NCBI GenBank assembly: GCA_903907865.1
Contig: CAIVPR010000098.1
Coordinates: 62,001 to 126,000 of the forward strand
Reading direction: 5' to 3'
Length of the DNA: 64,000 nt
Source: an uncultured Acidobacteriia bacterium
GTDB taxonomy: Bacteria; Acidobacteriota; Terriglobia; Bryobacterales; Bryobacteraceae
The first letter of the stretch is position 1, and each line of letters begins with the position of its first letter. Shown one piece after another: positions 8,664 to 16,572 of the stretch. A program made the translations under genes and the position numbers. Below the pieces are notes generated by a model, which was given only the letters and a program-made list of their open reading frames with translations, had not been told where the DNA came from and did no database searches.

Positions 8664-8674
8664 ATTGTTACAAT
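8664..8674. promoter_or_regulatory. Inverted repeat with back-to-back -10-like boxes
   Basis: ATTGT-T-ACAAT is a perfect inverted repeat in the 33-base gap between divergent genes. Read forward it contains TACAAT (8669-8674), 11 bases before ATG 8686; read on the minus strand it gives TATTGT-like text before the ribosome site of the hypothetical gene. It could be shared promoter elements or a small operator. Confidence 0.35.
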
Positions 8675-8685
8675 AAAAAGGCAAA

Positions 8686-9069
8686 ATGGCTACCGTCCTT
8701 GTTGTGGACGACGAGCCGGTGATCCTCCGGCTTGCCGAATCCATGTTGTTGTCCGCTGGTTACCAAGTCGTTGCCGCACATGGCGGAACGGCTGCCGTCT
8801 TGAAGATGAGACAAGGTCGGGCCGACGTAGTTCTGGCCGACGTCGTCATGCCCGGCACGAGCGGTCCCGTGTGCGTCGAACGCCTGACGGCATTGGAACC
8901 TGGCTTGCCCGTCATCCTGATGTCTGAATTCGGCCAGGATCAGATGCGAAGTTATGCCTACGCGCGAGGCTTCCAGTTCGTTCCGAAACCGCTGGACCTG
9001 TGCGAGTTGACCGAGGTCTTGGAACTGGTGCTCGCCCCGGAACTCGTCCCTGTGGAGGCCCTTGCTTGA
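8686..9069 (+). CDS. Stand-alone response regulator receiver protein
   Basis: A 127-residue CheY-like domain with no output domain. Acidic pocket residues are in VLVVDDEP; the phospho-acceptor Asp is in VVLADVVMPG near residue 52; the switch position is Ser in ILMSEF; and the conserved Lys is in FVPKPL. Such proteins relay or cap phosphotransfer by protein contact. No histidine kinase is encoded nearby, so its partner is elsewhere. It overlaps the acylphosphatase gene by 4 bases (TTGA). Confidence 0.88.
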   Translation: MATVLVVDDEPVILRLAESMLLSAGYQVVAAHGGTAAVLKMRQGRADVVLADVVMPGTSGPVCVERLTALEPGLPVILMSEFGQDQMRSYAYARGFQFVPKPLDLCELTEVLELVLAPELVPVEALA

Positions 9070-9344
9070 GCGACGTCTTGTGCGCCCGCGAATGGTCGGT
9101 GTCTGGACGAGTCCAAGGAGTGGGGTTCCGCTGGTTCGTACAGAAACACGGCACCGGACTGGGCTTGGTAGGCTGGGCCCGAAATGAGCCGGACGGCTCC
9201 GTGACTGTCTATGCCGTAGGCACCGAAGCTCAACTGGACCGGTTGGCACGGTTGCTACGGGACGGTTCGCGCTCTTCCGAGGTCCATACCGTCGAAGCGC
9301 GGGAGGCCGCCGTGCAACAATTGGATTCCTTTCACACCCGCTGA
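9066..9344 (+). CDS. Acylphosphatase
   Basis: A 92-residue protein of the usual acylphosphatase size. It has [14 protein letters not shown] with the catalytic Arg, and [15 protein letters not shown] with the catalytic Asn. It hydrolyses acyl phosphates such as carbamoyl or acetyl phosphate. The frame is open upstream, but TTG 9066 gives the correct length, overlaps the receiver stop as TTGA, and has GGAGG at 9054-9058, so translation coupling is likely. The pairing with a receiver domain, which can be phosphorylated by acyl phosphates, is suggestive but unproven. Confidence 0.87.
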   Translation: MSDVLCAREWSVSGRVQGVGFRWFVQKHGTGLGLVGWARNEPDGSVTVYAVGTEAQLDRLARLLRDGSRSSEVHTVEAREAAVQQLDSFHTR

Positions 9345-9358
9345 AGCTCCCCTACACT

Positions 9359-9880
9359 ATGGACCACCTCAGACAACTGATCCGCGAAGTGCCCGACTTC
9401 CCCAAGCCCGGCATCCTTTTCTATGACATCACGACCCTGCTGAAGGACCCCGCCGGACTCAAGGGCACCATCGACGCCCTAACCGGCATGTACAGCGGCG
9501 GCGACATCGACATCGTGATTGGCATCGAGGCGCGGGGCTTCATTTTCGCGCCCGCCGTGGCTTACGCCATCGGGGCGGGCTTTGTGCCCGTCCGCAAGCC
9601 GAAAAAGCTGCCCGCCGAGACCGTCCGCTTCTCGTACGATCTGGAATACGGCAGCGACACCCTCGAGATCCACAAGGACGCCATTAAGCCCGGTGCACGC
9701 GTGCTGATCGTGGACGACCTGCTGGCGACGGGCGGCACGGCCAAGGCCGTTACAGGTCTCGTCGAACAACTCGGCGGCATCGTGGCGGGCGTCTGCTTCG
9801 TGGTGGAGCTGACCTTCCTCGGCGGACGCGAGAAGCTGGAAGGCTACGAAGTCCAGTCGCTGCTCAAATACGATCAATGA
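9359..9880 (+). CDS. apt: Adenine phosphoribosyltransferase
   Basis: A 173-residue enzyme that makes AMP from adenine and PRPP (purine salvage). It has the family start [30 protein letters not shown] and the PRPP-binding motif [14 protein letters not shown] near residue 120. Length and order match bacterial Apt. The stop overlaps the start of ispE (ATGA), and prs, which makes its co-substrate PRPP, lies two genes on, so the grouping makes metabolic sense. Confidence 0.95.
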   Translation: MDHLRQLIREVPDFPKPGILFYDITTLLKDPAGLKGTIDALTGMYSGGDIDIVIGIEARGFIFAPAVAYAIGAGFVPVRKPKKLPAETVRFSYDLEYGSDTLEIHKDAIKPGARVLIVDDLLATGGTAKAVTGLVEQLGGIVAGVCFVVELTFLGGREKLEGYEVQSLLKYDQ

Positions 9881-10836
9881 CGCGCACGGCCCGCCTGAAA
9901 GCCTACGCCAAGCTCAATGTCGGCCTCCGGGTGCTGTACAAGCGCCCGGACGGCTATCATGAGTTGCGAACGGTGTTCCAGACGATCTCGCTCGCTGACG
10001 ATCTCGACGTATCGTTCACCGAGTCCGGCAGCACCTCGGTGCGGATCGACGGGACCCCGGAGATCCCCGACAACCTGGTGGAAAAAGCTGCGCGGCTCGT
10101 TCTGGAAGAGCTTTCGATTCATGCGGATGTGCGGTTTCAGTTAAAGAAGAGCATTCCCGCCGGGGCCGGCCTTGGCGGTGGCTCGTCCGATGCCGCCGCC
10201 GTCCTGTTGGCGTTGCCGGTGCTCGCAGGCCGGACGATTCCCCAGGACCGGCTGGTGGCGCTCGGTGCGAAGCTCGGCAGCGATGTTCCTTTTTTCCTGT
10301 ACGGAGGCACCGCGCTGGGGCTCGGTCGGGGCGAAGAGTTGTATCCCCTGCCGGACTTGAAGGCTGCGCCCTGCCTGCTGGTGGCCCCGGATGTCCACTC
10401 CTCCACGGGGCTGGCCTATGCCGACCTGTCGCGCGGTTTGACGGCAGGTTTGACGGCAGGTTTGACAACCCCCTCGCTACAAAATAAAATTGATAGTTTC
10501 CAGCAGGAGGTTTGGACGGGCCTCCGATCCTGGGTTCCGGTCGTCAACGATTTCGAGGGGGTAGTCTTCGCGCGGCATCCGGAATTGGCCGGCATCCGCG
10601 AGCGGCTGCTGGAGTCCGGTGCCCGCTTTGCCGGAATGACCGGCAGCGGCTCGGCCATCTTCTCCCTTTACGACTCGCATGAGTCGCTGCGGCGGGCGCA
10701 GGAAGCGCTCCCCGATCTCCGGAAGTTCTCAGTCTCGTTCCTCAGCCGCGCGCAGTACCGCTCCCGTTGGCGGCGCGCCCTGCAAGACCACACGAAAGGT
10801 AATGAATGGCCGCCCCGAAACCGGTACGCCCAATGA
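9877..10836 (+). CDS. ispE: 4-diphosphocytidyl-2-C-methyl-D-erythritol kinase
   Basis: A 319-residue GHMP-family kinase of the MEP isoprenoid pathway, phosphorylating CDP-methylerythritol. Motifs: the substrate-side opening [12 protein letters not shown] with RPDGYHEL, the ATP loop [15 protein letters not shown] near residue 98, and the C-terminal [10 protein letters not shown]. Residues about 187-198 contain a short in-frame repeat, [12 protein letters not shown], encoded by a 12-base tandem repeat at 10435-10470. ispE next to prs is common in bacteria and supports the call. Confidence 0.94.
   Translation: MTRTARLKAYAKLNVGLRVLYKRPDGYHELRTVFQTISLADDLDVSFTESGSTSVRIDGTPEIPDNLVEKAARLVLEELSIHADVRFQLKKSIPAGAGLGGGSSDAAAVLLALPVLAGRTIPQDRLVALGAKLGSDVPFFLYGGTALGLGRGEELYPLPDLKAAPCLLVAPDVHSSTGLAYADLSRGLTAGLTAGLTTPSLQNKIDSFQQEVWTGLRSWVPVVNDFEGVVFARHPELAGIRERLLESGARFAGMTGSGSAIFSLYDSHESLRRAQEALPDLRKFSVSFLSRAQYRSRWRRALQDHTKGNEWPPRNRYAQ
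10435..10470 (+). repeat. 12-base tandem repeat inside ispE
   Basis: GGTTTGACGGCA occurs twice (10435-10446, 10447-10458), followed by a diverged third unit GGTTTGACAACC. Copy-number changes would stay in frame and only lengthen or shorten a GLTA loop. Confidence 0.85.
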
Positions 10837-11780
10837 ACCCCGACCGCATCAAGATCTTCTCCGGCTCCGCGAATCCCGCCTTGGCCGAGGAGATGTGCAC
10901 CCATTTGGGACTGCGACCGGGCCAGATCAAGCTCCGGAAGTTCTCCGACGGCGAAATCAACCTCCAGTTGCTGGAGAACGTGCGCGGGGCCGACTGTTTC
11001 GTCGTCCAGCCCACCTGCTCGCCCGTCGAGTTCCACCTGATGGAGATCCTGTGCATGATGGATGCGCTCAAACGTTCCTCCGCCGAGCGGATCACGGCGG
11101 TTCTCCCCTATTACGGTTACGGCCGCCAAGACCGCAAGGACAAGCCGCGCGTTCCGATTTCTGCGAAACTGGTCGCGTCACTGCTCGAGCGTGCCGGTGC
11201 CGACCGGATCATGGCTCTGGACCTGCACGCGGCCCAGATCCAAGGCTTTTTCGACGTCCCGGTGGATCATCTGTTCTTCCGTCCGGTGATGATCGACTAC
11301 TTTAAGCCCCTGAGCACCCCCAAGTTAACTGTGGTCTCGCCGGACGCGGGCGGAGTGGAGCGCGCCCGGTCTGTCGCCAAGCGCCTCAACGCTCGGCTGG
11401 CCATCATCGACAAGCGGCGCGAAGAGGCCAACGTGGCTGAGGTGATGAACGTCATAGGCGATGTCACCGGTCAGAACTGCCTGATCGTCGACGATTTGAT
11501 CGACACCGCCGGAACCTTGGTCAAAGGTGCCGAGGCGTTGATGGCCTACGGCGCTGCCAGCGTGTCGGCTTGCGCAACCCACGCGGTGCTTTCCGGGCCG
11601 GCCGTCGAGCGGATTTCGAACTCGGCGATCAAGGAGGTCGTCTTCTCCAACTCGATTCCCCTGTCGGAGGCTGCGAAGGCTTGCGGGAAGATCCGGCAAT
11701 TGTCGGTGGCACCGTTGCTGGCGCGTGCCGTGCAGTCGATCCACGAGGAGACCTCGGTCAGCGCGTTGTTCGAGTCGTAA
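10806..11780 (+). CDS. prs: Ribose-phosphate pyrophosphokinase
   Basis: A 324-residue enzyme that makes PRPP from ribose 5-phosphate and ATP. It has KIFSGSANPALAEEMC at the start, the YYGYGRQDRKD catalytic loop, LHAAQIQGFFDVPVDHL, VVSPDAGGVERAR and the PRPP site CLIVDDLIDTAGTL. ATG 10806 has GAAAGG 6 bases upstream and overlaps ispE by 31 bases; ATG 10833 would overlap the ispE stop as ATGA and is a fair alternative. The product feeds purine, pyrimidine, NAD and histidine synthesis. Confidence 0.95.
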   Translation: MAAPKPVRPMNPDRIKIFSGSANPALAEEMCTHLGLRPGQIKLRKFSDGEINLQLLENVRGADCFVVQPTCSPVEFHLMEILCMMDALKRSSAERITAVLPYYGYGRQDRKDKPRVPISAKLVASLLERAGADRIMALDLHAAQIQGFFDVPVDHLFFRPVMIDYFKPLSTPKLTVVSPDAGGVERARSVAKRLNARLAIIDKRREEANVAEVMNVIGDVTGQNCLIVDDLIDTAGTLVKGAEALMAYGAASVSACATHAVLSGPAVERISNSAIKEVVFSNSIPLSEAAKACGKIRQLSVAPLLARAVQSIHEETSVSALFES

Positions 11781-11789
11781 GGAGGCCCT

Positions 11790-12470
11790 GTGAAGCGTTG
11801 GATCCTGCTGGTGTTAGCTGCGACCTGTTTGTCGGCCGCGGACGACAAGCCGTTGTTCAATGGCAAGAACTTGGATGGCTGGGAAGTCATCGGGGAGGGC
11901 CAGTGGACTGTCATGGCCGACGGCACCGTGATCGGGCAACGAGTCGGCGACCTCCGCAAGATGCTGGTGCCGGGCGGGCCGATGGCGACCCCGAAGGAAT
12001 TCAAGTCGTGGGTCGACACCCAGGCGTGGCTGTACACCGTGCGCAATGACTACGGCGAGTTCGACCTCCACCTGGAGTATTGGACCAAGACCAGCGGGAA
12101 CAGCGGCGTGTCGATCCGGGATTTGACACGAGCCAAGGCCGGGGTTTCGACGCCTCCGGACTACACGAAAACGCCGTCCAAGGTCGGCTACGAGATCCAA
12201 ATCAACAACCGGTTTCCTGATCCGCATCCCTCCGGCAGCATCTACGGCTTCGTGGACGCGCCGAAGGACGCACAGCGCGAGGACGACTGGAATTCGATGG
12301 ACATCCTGTCGCGCCATGACAAGATAACGGTCAAACTGAATGGCCGCGTGGTGGCGGAGAGCCCGGGCGACCCGAAACGGTCCAAGGTCGGACCGATCGG
12401 CTTGCAGCTGCACGACCAGTTCTCGATCACCATGTTCCGGCATGTGCGGATCCGGGAGTTGGGGCGATAG
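11790..12470 (+). CDS. Secreted DUF1080 (3-keto-disaccharide hydrolase type) protein
   Basis: A 226-residue exported protein. It has a signal peptide (residues 1-17), then the DUF1080 hallmark KPLFNGKNLDGWEVIG, then GEFDLHLEYWT, GYEIQINN and a C-terminal KVGPIGLQLHD stretch. The family has a concanavalin-like beta-sandwich fold and includes 3-keto-glycoside hydrolases; it is abundant in Acidobacteriota and Planctomycetota. The GTG start at 11790 is supported by AAGGAGG just upstream and lies 9 bases after prs. The link to prs is positional only. Confidence 0.85.
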   Translation: MKRWILLVLAATCLSAADDKPLFNGKNLDGWEVIGEGQWTVMADGTVIGQRVGDLRKMLVPGGPMATPKEFKSWVDTQAWLYTVRNDYGEFDLHLEYWTKTSGNSGVSIRDLTRAKAGVSTPPDYTKTPSKVGYEIQINNRFPDPHPSGSIYGFVDAPKDAQREDDWNSMDILSRHDKITVKLNGRVVAESPGDPKRSKVGPIGLQLHDQFSITMFRHVRIRELGR

Positions 12471-12474
12471 GCGG

Positions 12475-12480
12475 TATTCT
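12475..12480 (+). promoter_or_regulatory. Possible -10 box for the hicB gene
   Basis: TATTCT followed by CAA, 21 bases before ATG 12502. The same TATTCTCAA occurs at 12871 before the first Uma2 gene, so the two may share a promoter type. Confidence 0.35.
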
Positions 12481-12501
12481 CAAACTGGTGTTGAGAAACT
12501 G

Positions 12502-12738
12502 ATGCTGAGCCGGTACATCCAAAAGGCTATGTTCAAGGCCCGATACAAGGTCCTTTCCGACGGAACGTATTTCGGCCAGATTCCCGGACTGAACGGAGTC
12601 TGGGCAAATGAACGTTCGCTGGACAAGTGTCGGGAAGTGCTCCAGGAGGTCTTGGAGGAGTGGCTGATTATCAAGATCCGCGACCACGACCCGATTCCGC
12701 GAATGGGCCGCGTAAGTCTGCAGGTCGAGGCGGCCTAG
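12502..12738 (+). CDS. HicB-like antitoxin
   Basis: A 78-residue protein with the partial RNase H-like fold of HicB antitoxins: YKVLSDGTYFGQIPGLNGVWA, then LDKCREVLQEVLEEWLIIKI. HicB normally binds and neutralises the HicA mRNA interferase. The expected C-terminal DNA-binding domain of longer HicB proteins is absent, which is common in short forms. It is followed 3 bases later by a hicA remnant. Start ATG 12502 is the natural one; the longer open frame runs back into the DUF1080 gene. Confidence 0.85.
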   Translation: MLSRYIQKAMFKARYKVLSDGTYFGQIPGLNGVWANERSLDKCREVLQEVLEEWLIIKIRDHDPIPRMGRVSLQVEAA

Positions 12739-12741
12739 CAC

Positions 12742-12861
12742 GTGGGGCCCATCTCCCGGCGCGAGCTATTGAGGAAGTTTCATGCCCTCGGCTTCGTGGG
12801 CCCGATGAAGGAGATCCTGCGCCAGGCTGCAATCCGTAACGAAGACTGGTGGAAGGCATAG
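12742..12861 (+). pseudogene. HicA toxin remnant with internal deletion
   Basis: A 39-codon frame from GTG 12742 reads VGPISRRELLRKFHALGFVGP directly joined to MKEILRQAAIRNEDWWKA. The first part is the N-terminal helix of HicA, and the second is its C-terminal helix (as in ...LLRQAGI...W). The middle beta-hairpin with the catalytic Gly-x-His segment, about 25-30 residues, is missing without a frame change. The toxin is therefore very likely inactive while hicB stays intact. An alternative, that this is a functional mini-partner, has no support. Confidence 0.75.
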
Positions 12862-12870
12862 GATGGCGTG

Positions 12871-12876
12871 TATTCT
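12871..12876 (+). promoter_or_regulatory. Possible -10 box for the first Uma2 gene
   Basis: TATTCT ends 7 bases before ATG 12884. This favours the ATG at 12884 over the upstream in-frame ATG at 12863. Confidence 0.35.
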
Positions 12877-12883
12877 CAAGGTA

Positions 12884-13381
12884 ATGGTTGTCGAAAACAC
12901 CATTCCGCTTGAGCAATACCTCCAGACCGCGTTCCCCGGACTCGACAAAGAGTTCCGTGACGGGCGGCTGGTGGACCGACCGATGCCCGACTATCTTCAC
13001 GGAAGGGTGCAAGGCGTCCTCTTTGGACTTTTCTTTGCCTTGCGAAGACAACTCCTTCTCTTTCCTTGTGTCGAGACCCGGCTCCTGTTGCCCGGTCGCC
13101 GCTCCCTCATCCCGGATGTAACCGTATTCCAGGGAACGGAACCGCCCCGCGTTCCCGATTCGCCGCCGCTGGTGGCTATCGAGGTGCGGTCGGCGGATGA
13201 CCGGTTGGTCGATATCCAACTCAAGCTGGAGGAGTACCGGGATTGGGGTGTACCCCATGTCTGGCTGGTGGATCCGCGTCAGAGGAGCCTCTACGTTTTC
13301 GACCGGAGGTTGCAGGAGGTCCAGAGTTTGGAGATTGCCGAACTGGGCGTGCGGTTCGGGCCCGAAGAGATCTTCGACTAA
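12884..13381 (+). CDS. Uma2 family protein (restriction-endonuclease-like fold)
   Basis: A 165-residue Uma2/DUF820 protein. Core motifs: LEQYLQTAFPGLDKEFRDGRLV, PDVTVFQG with the active-site Asp, VAIEVRS with the Glu, and LEEYRDWGVPHVWLVDP. The fold is PD-(D/E)xK-like; the true function is unknown, although the family expands strongly in Cyanobacteria and some Acidobacteriota. The third catalytic residue is not the canonical Lys. It is in tandem with a second, divergent copy. ATG 12863 (with GGAAGG upstream) is an alternative start adding 7 residues. Confidence 0.82.
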   Translation: MVVENTIPLEQYLQTAFPGLDKEFRDGRLVDRPMPDYLHGRVQGVLFGLFFALRRQLLLFPCVETRLLLPGRRSLIPDVTVFQGTEPPRVPDSPPLVAIEVRSADDRLVDIQLKLEEYRDWGVPHVWLVDPRQRSLYVFDRRLQEVQSLEIAELGVRFGPEEIFD

Positions 13382-13385
13382 AGGC

Positions 13386-13991
13386 ATGGCCATCCTGATC
13401 CAAGAATCGTGGCTCCCGGCTACCTTCACTCCTCCGCCGATGTCGGACGACGAGTTCATGGCGTTCTGCGGCGAATATCCCGACCTGTTCTTCGAGATGA
13501 GCACCGTGGGTGAACTGCGAGTCATGCCCCCCGCGGGTGCCTTGACCGGAGTCCGGAATGTCAAGATCGGTGCAGCATTGTATCAGTGGAATGAATGGGC
13601 CGAACGCGGCGTGTGCACCGGTTGCACAGCTGGTTTCGTACTCCCCAACGGTGCCCGACGTTCCGCCGACGCGGCGTGGACTTCCAACGAGCGCCTCGAC
13701 GCCATGCCGCCCGGCATGATCAACGGCTGCTGGCACCTCTGCCCCAATTTCGTCATTGAACTCCGCTCGGATACGGACCGGTTGAAAACAGTCCGCGAAA
13801 AAATGGAGGAGTGGATCGACAACGGTGCCGAACTCGGCTGGCTGATCGACCCCTCCCGCAAGGCCGTCGAAATCTACCGCCCTACCCGTGAACCCGAGAT
13901 TCTCACAGACATCGGCACCGTCACAGGCGAAGGTCCCGTCGACGGTTTTGAACTCGATCTGAAGCGTGTTTGGCACCCCCGCGGCTTTTGA
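13386..13991 (+). CDS. Second Uma2 family protein
   Basis: A 201-residue Uma2/DUF820 protein starting 4 bases after the first copy. Motifs: FMAFCGEYPDLFFEMS, FVLPNGARRSADAAWTS with the Asp, FVIELRSDTD with the Glu, and MEEWIDNGAELGWLIDP. It is clearly diverged from its neighbour (different length and N-terminus), so it is not a fresh duplication. It probably belongs to the same transcript. Molecular function unknown; a nuclease-like fold is known for the family. Confidence 0.82.
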   Translation: MAILIQESWLPATFTPPPMSDDEFMAFCGEYPDLFFEMSTVGELRVMPPAGALTGVRNVKIGAALYQWNEWAERGVCTGCTAGFVLPNGARRSADAAWTSNERLDAMPPGMINGCWHLCPNFVIELRSDTDRLKTVREKMEEWIDNGAELGWLIDPSRKAVEIYRPTREPEILTDIGTVTGEGPVDGFELDLKRVWHPRGF

Positions 13992-13993
13992 CA

Positions 13994-13999
13994 TATAAT
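13994..13999 (+). promoter_or_regulatory. Perfect TATAAT box before the DUF1549/DUF1553 gene
   Basis: TATAAT ends 7 bases before GTG 14007, with TTGGCA about 18 bases upstream as a -35 candidate. Transcription would start at the GTG, giving a leaderless mRNA. Confidence 0.6.
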
Positions 14000-14006
14000 C
14001 AATGCC

Positions 14007-16568
14007 GTGCGCCCGACCCTGTTCCTGTCGCTGGCTGTCGCCCTTTCAGCCACCGCCGCCGACCGGCCCGTATCCTTTTCCAAGGACGTCCAGCCGATCC
14101 TCGCGAAGAATTGCTGGAGTTGCCACGGCTCTTCCGTCCGGCTCTCCAAGCTGAGCCTCGCGTCGCGCGAGGACGCGCTGAAGGGCGGGGAACACGGTGC
14201 CGCCATCGTTCCCGGCTCTGCGGAAAAGAGCCGCCTATACCGTTTGGCCGCAGCGCTCGACAAGCCCTCCATGCCCATCGGCGGCAAACTTTCCGCCGAA
14301 GACGCCGAAACTCTGCGCATCTGGATCGACCAGGGCGCGGCATGGGATGCATCCGCTCCCATTGTCCTGAGCAAGGCCGACCCCCTCGAGGACTCGCCCA
14401 TCCGCCCCGAAGAGCGCAACTACTGGGCCTTCAAGCTTCCCGTCCGCCCGCCTGTCCCCGCTGGTGACAAGAACGCCATCGACGCCTTCCTCCGCTCCGT
14501 CCTCGCCAAGAAAGGGATCGCCCACGCCCCCGAGGCCGACAAAACCACCCTCCTCCGCCGCGCCTACTTCGACCTCCTCGGCATCCCTCCCACCCCCGCC
14601 GAGGCCGCCCAGTTCCTCAACGACACCGCGCCACTTGCCTGGGAACGGCTGATCGACCGGCTCCTCGCCTCGCCCCACTACGGCGAGCGCTGGGGCCGCC
14701 ACTGGCTCGACGTCGCCCGCTACGCCGACTCCAACGGCTTCGAGCACGACTTCGACCGCCCCAACGCCTGGCGCTACCGCGACTACGTCATCCGCGCGTT
14801 CAACGAAAACAAGCCCTACGACCAGTTCCTCCGCGAGCAGATCGCTGGCGACGAGATCCCCACGCCGACCTATGATTCCCAAATCGCCACAGGTTTCCTT
14901 CGCAGCTACGCCAAGGTCGGATTCCGCGAAAAAGACAACCCCGAGTTCCGCTACGAGTACCTCGACGACATGATCGCGACCATCGGCCGCGGCGTCCTCG
15001 GTCTCACTGTCCAGTGCGCGCGCTGCCACGACCACAAGTTCGACCCCATCCGCCAGGCCGACTACTACCGCATGCAGTCCTCGCTCTGGGGCTACGTCGA
15101 GGTGGACCAGCCGCTCGCCCCGAAGGCCGATACCGACGCATGGCGCGCCAAGAATGCCGAGGTCGACGCCAAGGTCAACGACCTGAAGCTGCTGGTCAAG
15201 GCCCTCGAAAAGCCCTACCGCGACCAGATCCTGCCCGCCAAGTACAAGAAGTTCCCGAAGAACGTGCAGGACGCCATCGCGGTCCCCGAAACCGAGCGGA
15301 CACCCGGTCAAACGCTGCTGGCCAACCAGGTGATTCGCACGGTGAACGTGTCCGACGGTGAGATCGACCGCATCATTTCCACCGCCGACAAGGCCGAGAA
15401 ACAGCGTATTCAAGGGCTGATCACGCAGGCTGAAAAGCAGCGTCCGAAACCACTGCCGCTGGCGATGGCGGTCACCGACGGCGACTACCGCTTCACCCCG
15501 GACGGTCCCGGCGACGAGCCCGCTCCCGGCAAGGGCAAGGGCCAGTATGCGGGCGAGGGCAGCTACATCCACAACGGCGACGGAAAATACGCTCCGCCGC
15601 CCTCCTATTTCAAGATCCGCGGCGATGTGAACTCGCAGGGTCCCGAAACGCGGCCCGGTTTCGTGAAGGTGGCCACCCACGGGACTCCAGCCACTGAATT
15701 GCCGACAACCAACCACACCTCCGGCCGCCGCCTCGCGCTGGCCGAATGGCTGGTTTCGAAGGACAACCCGCTGACAGCGCGCGTGGCCGTCAACCGTATC
15801 TGGTACAACCACTTCGGAAGCGGAATCGCGGCCACCGTCGACAATTTCGGCAAGATGGGCGAGGTCCCGTCGAATCCCGAACTGCTGGACTGGCTCGCGG
15901 TCGAGTTTCGCGAGAGCGGTTGGGACGTGAAGAAGCTGCACAGGCTCATCATGACCTCGGAAACCTACAAGATGGCGTCGCAGTTCCCCGAATCGCCCGC
16001 CGATCCCGACGGTCGCCTCTTGGCCCGCTTCCCGACCCGCCGCTTGGACGCCGAGAGCATCCGCGACACCATCCTCGCCACCAGCGGCGCGTTGAATCCA
16101 GAGATGTACGGCAAGCCCATCTTCCCGACGGTCCAGAAAGAGGTCCTCCACCAGGTCTTCACCGGCATCTGGAAGCAGCAGGATACCGAGGGCCCTGAAG
16201 CATGGCGTCGCAGCGTCTATGTCTACCGCAAACGCGGCATGCCGCTGCCAATGCTGGACGCCTTCGACCTGCCCAACCAAAACATCTCCTGCGGTGTTCG
16301 CAATGTCTCAACTGTCCCGACCCAGGCACTCGCCTTGATGAACGACGACTTTGTGCTCCGCCAAGCAGAACTTCTGGCCGCCCGCATTCAGGAATCCGCG
16401 CCAAGCGATGTCGGCAAGCAGGTGGACGCGGCCTACCGGATCGCCCTGACGCGTCCGCCCACGGAAGCCGAGCGTCAGATGGCTCTGAGTTTCCTCGGTG
16501 CCGGTCGCTCGATGACGGACTTCGCCAACGTCATCCTCAACCTGAACGAATTCCTATACATTAGGTGA
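14007..16568 (+). CDS. Secreted DUF1549/DUF1553 protein with cytochrome c-like motif
   Basis: An 853-residue exported protein of the planctomycete PSD1/cytochrome c type. Residues 1-18 form the signal. The heme-type motif CWSCH is at residues 36-40 within VSFSKDVQPILAKN. DUF1549 lies about residues 130-380 (ERWGRHWLDVARYADSNGFE) and includes a second CARCH motif. DUF1553 lies about 570-840 (NPLTARVAVNRIWYNHFG, AESIRDTILATSG). The next gene encodes a DUF1501 protein, the usual partner; the pair is widespread in Planctomycetota and Acidobacteriota and is thought to act on polymers or sulfated compounds, but the reaction is unproven. The start is GTG. Confidence 0.9.
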   Translation: MRPTLFLSLAVALSATAADRPVSFSKDVQPILAKNCWSCHGSSVRLSKLSLASREDALKGGEHGAAIVPGSAEKSRLYRLAAALDKPSMPIGGKLSAEDAETLRIWIDQGAAWDASAPIVLSKADPLEDSPIRPEERNYWAFKLPVRPPVPAGDKNAIDAFLRSVLAKKGIAHAPEADKTTLLRRAYFDLLGIPPTPAEAAQFLNDTAPLAWERLIDRLLASPHYGERWGRHWLDVARYADSNGFEHDFDRPNAWRYRDYVIRAFNENKPYDQFLREQIAGDEIPTPTYDSQIATGFLRSYAKVGFREKDNPEFRYEYLDDMIATIGRGVLGLTVQCARCHDHKFDPIRQADYYRMQSSLWGYVEVDQPLAPKADTDAWRAKNAEVDAKVNDLKLLVKALEKPYRDQILPAKYKKFPKNVQDAIAVPETERTPGQTLLANQVIRTVNVSDGEIDRIISTADKAEKQRIQGLITQAEKQRPKPLPLAMAVTDGDYRFTPDGPGDEPAPGKGKGQYAGEGSYIHNGDGKYAPPPSYFKIRGDVNSQGPETRPGFVKVATHGTPATELPTTNHTSGRRLALAEWLVSKDNPLTARVAVNRIWYNHFGSGIAATVDNFGKMGEVPSNPELLDWLAVEFRESGWDVKKLHRLIMTSETYKMASQFPESPADPDGRLLARFPTRRLDAESIRDTILATSGALNPEMYGKPIFPTVQKEVLHQVFTGIWKQQDTEGPEAWRRSVYVYRKRGMPLPMLDAFDLPNQNISCGVRNVSTVPTQALALMNDDFVLRQAELLAARIQESAPSDVGKQVDAAYRIALTRPPTEAERQMALSFLGAGRSMTDFANVILNLNEFLYIR

Positions 16569-16572
16569 CCCC

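Noticed and set aside
9353-9358. TACACT as promoter of apt
   Set aside because: It touches the ATG directly, so transcription would start inside the gene; apt is better explained as part of the upstream transcript.
14235-16280. 681-codon antisense frame over the DUF1549/DUF1553 gene
   Set aside because: Composition is Val/Gly/Asp-rich without motifs; the forward gene has clear domains.
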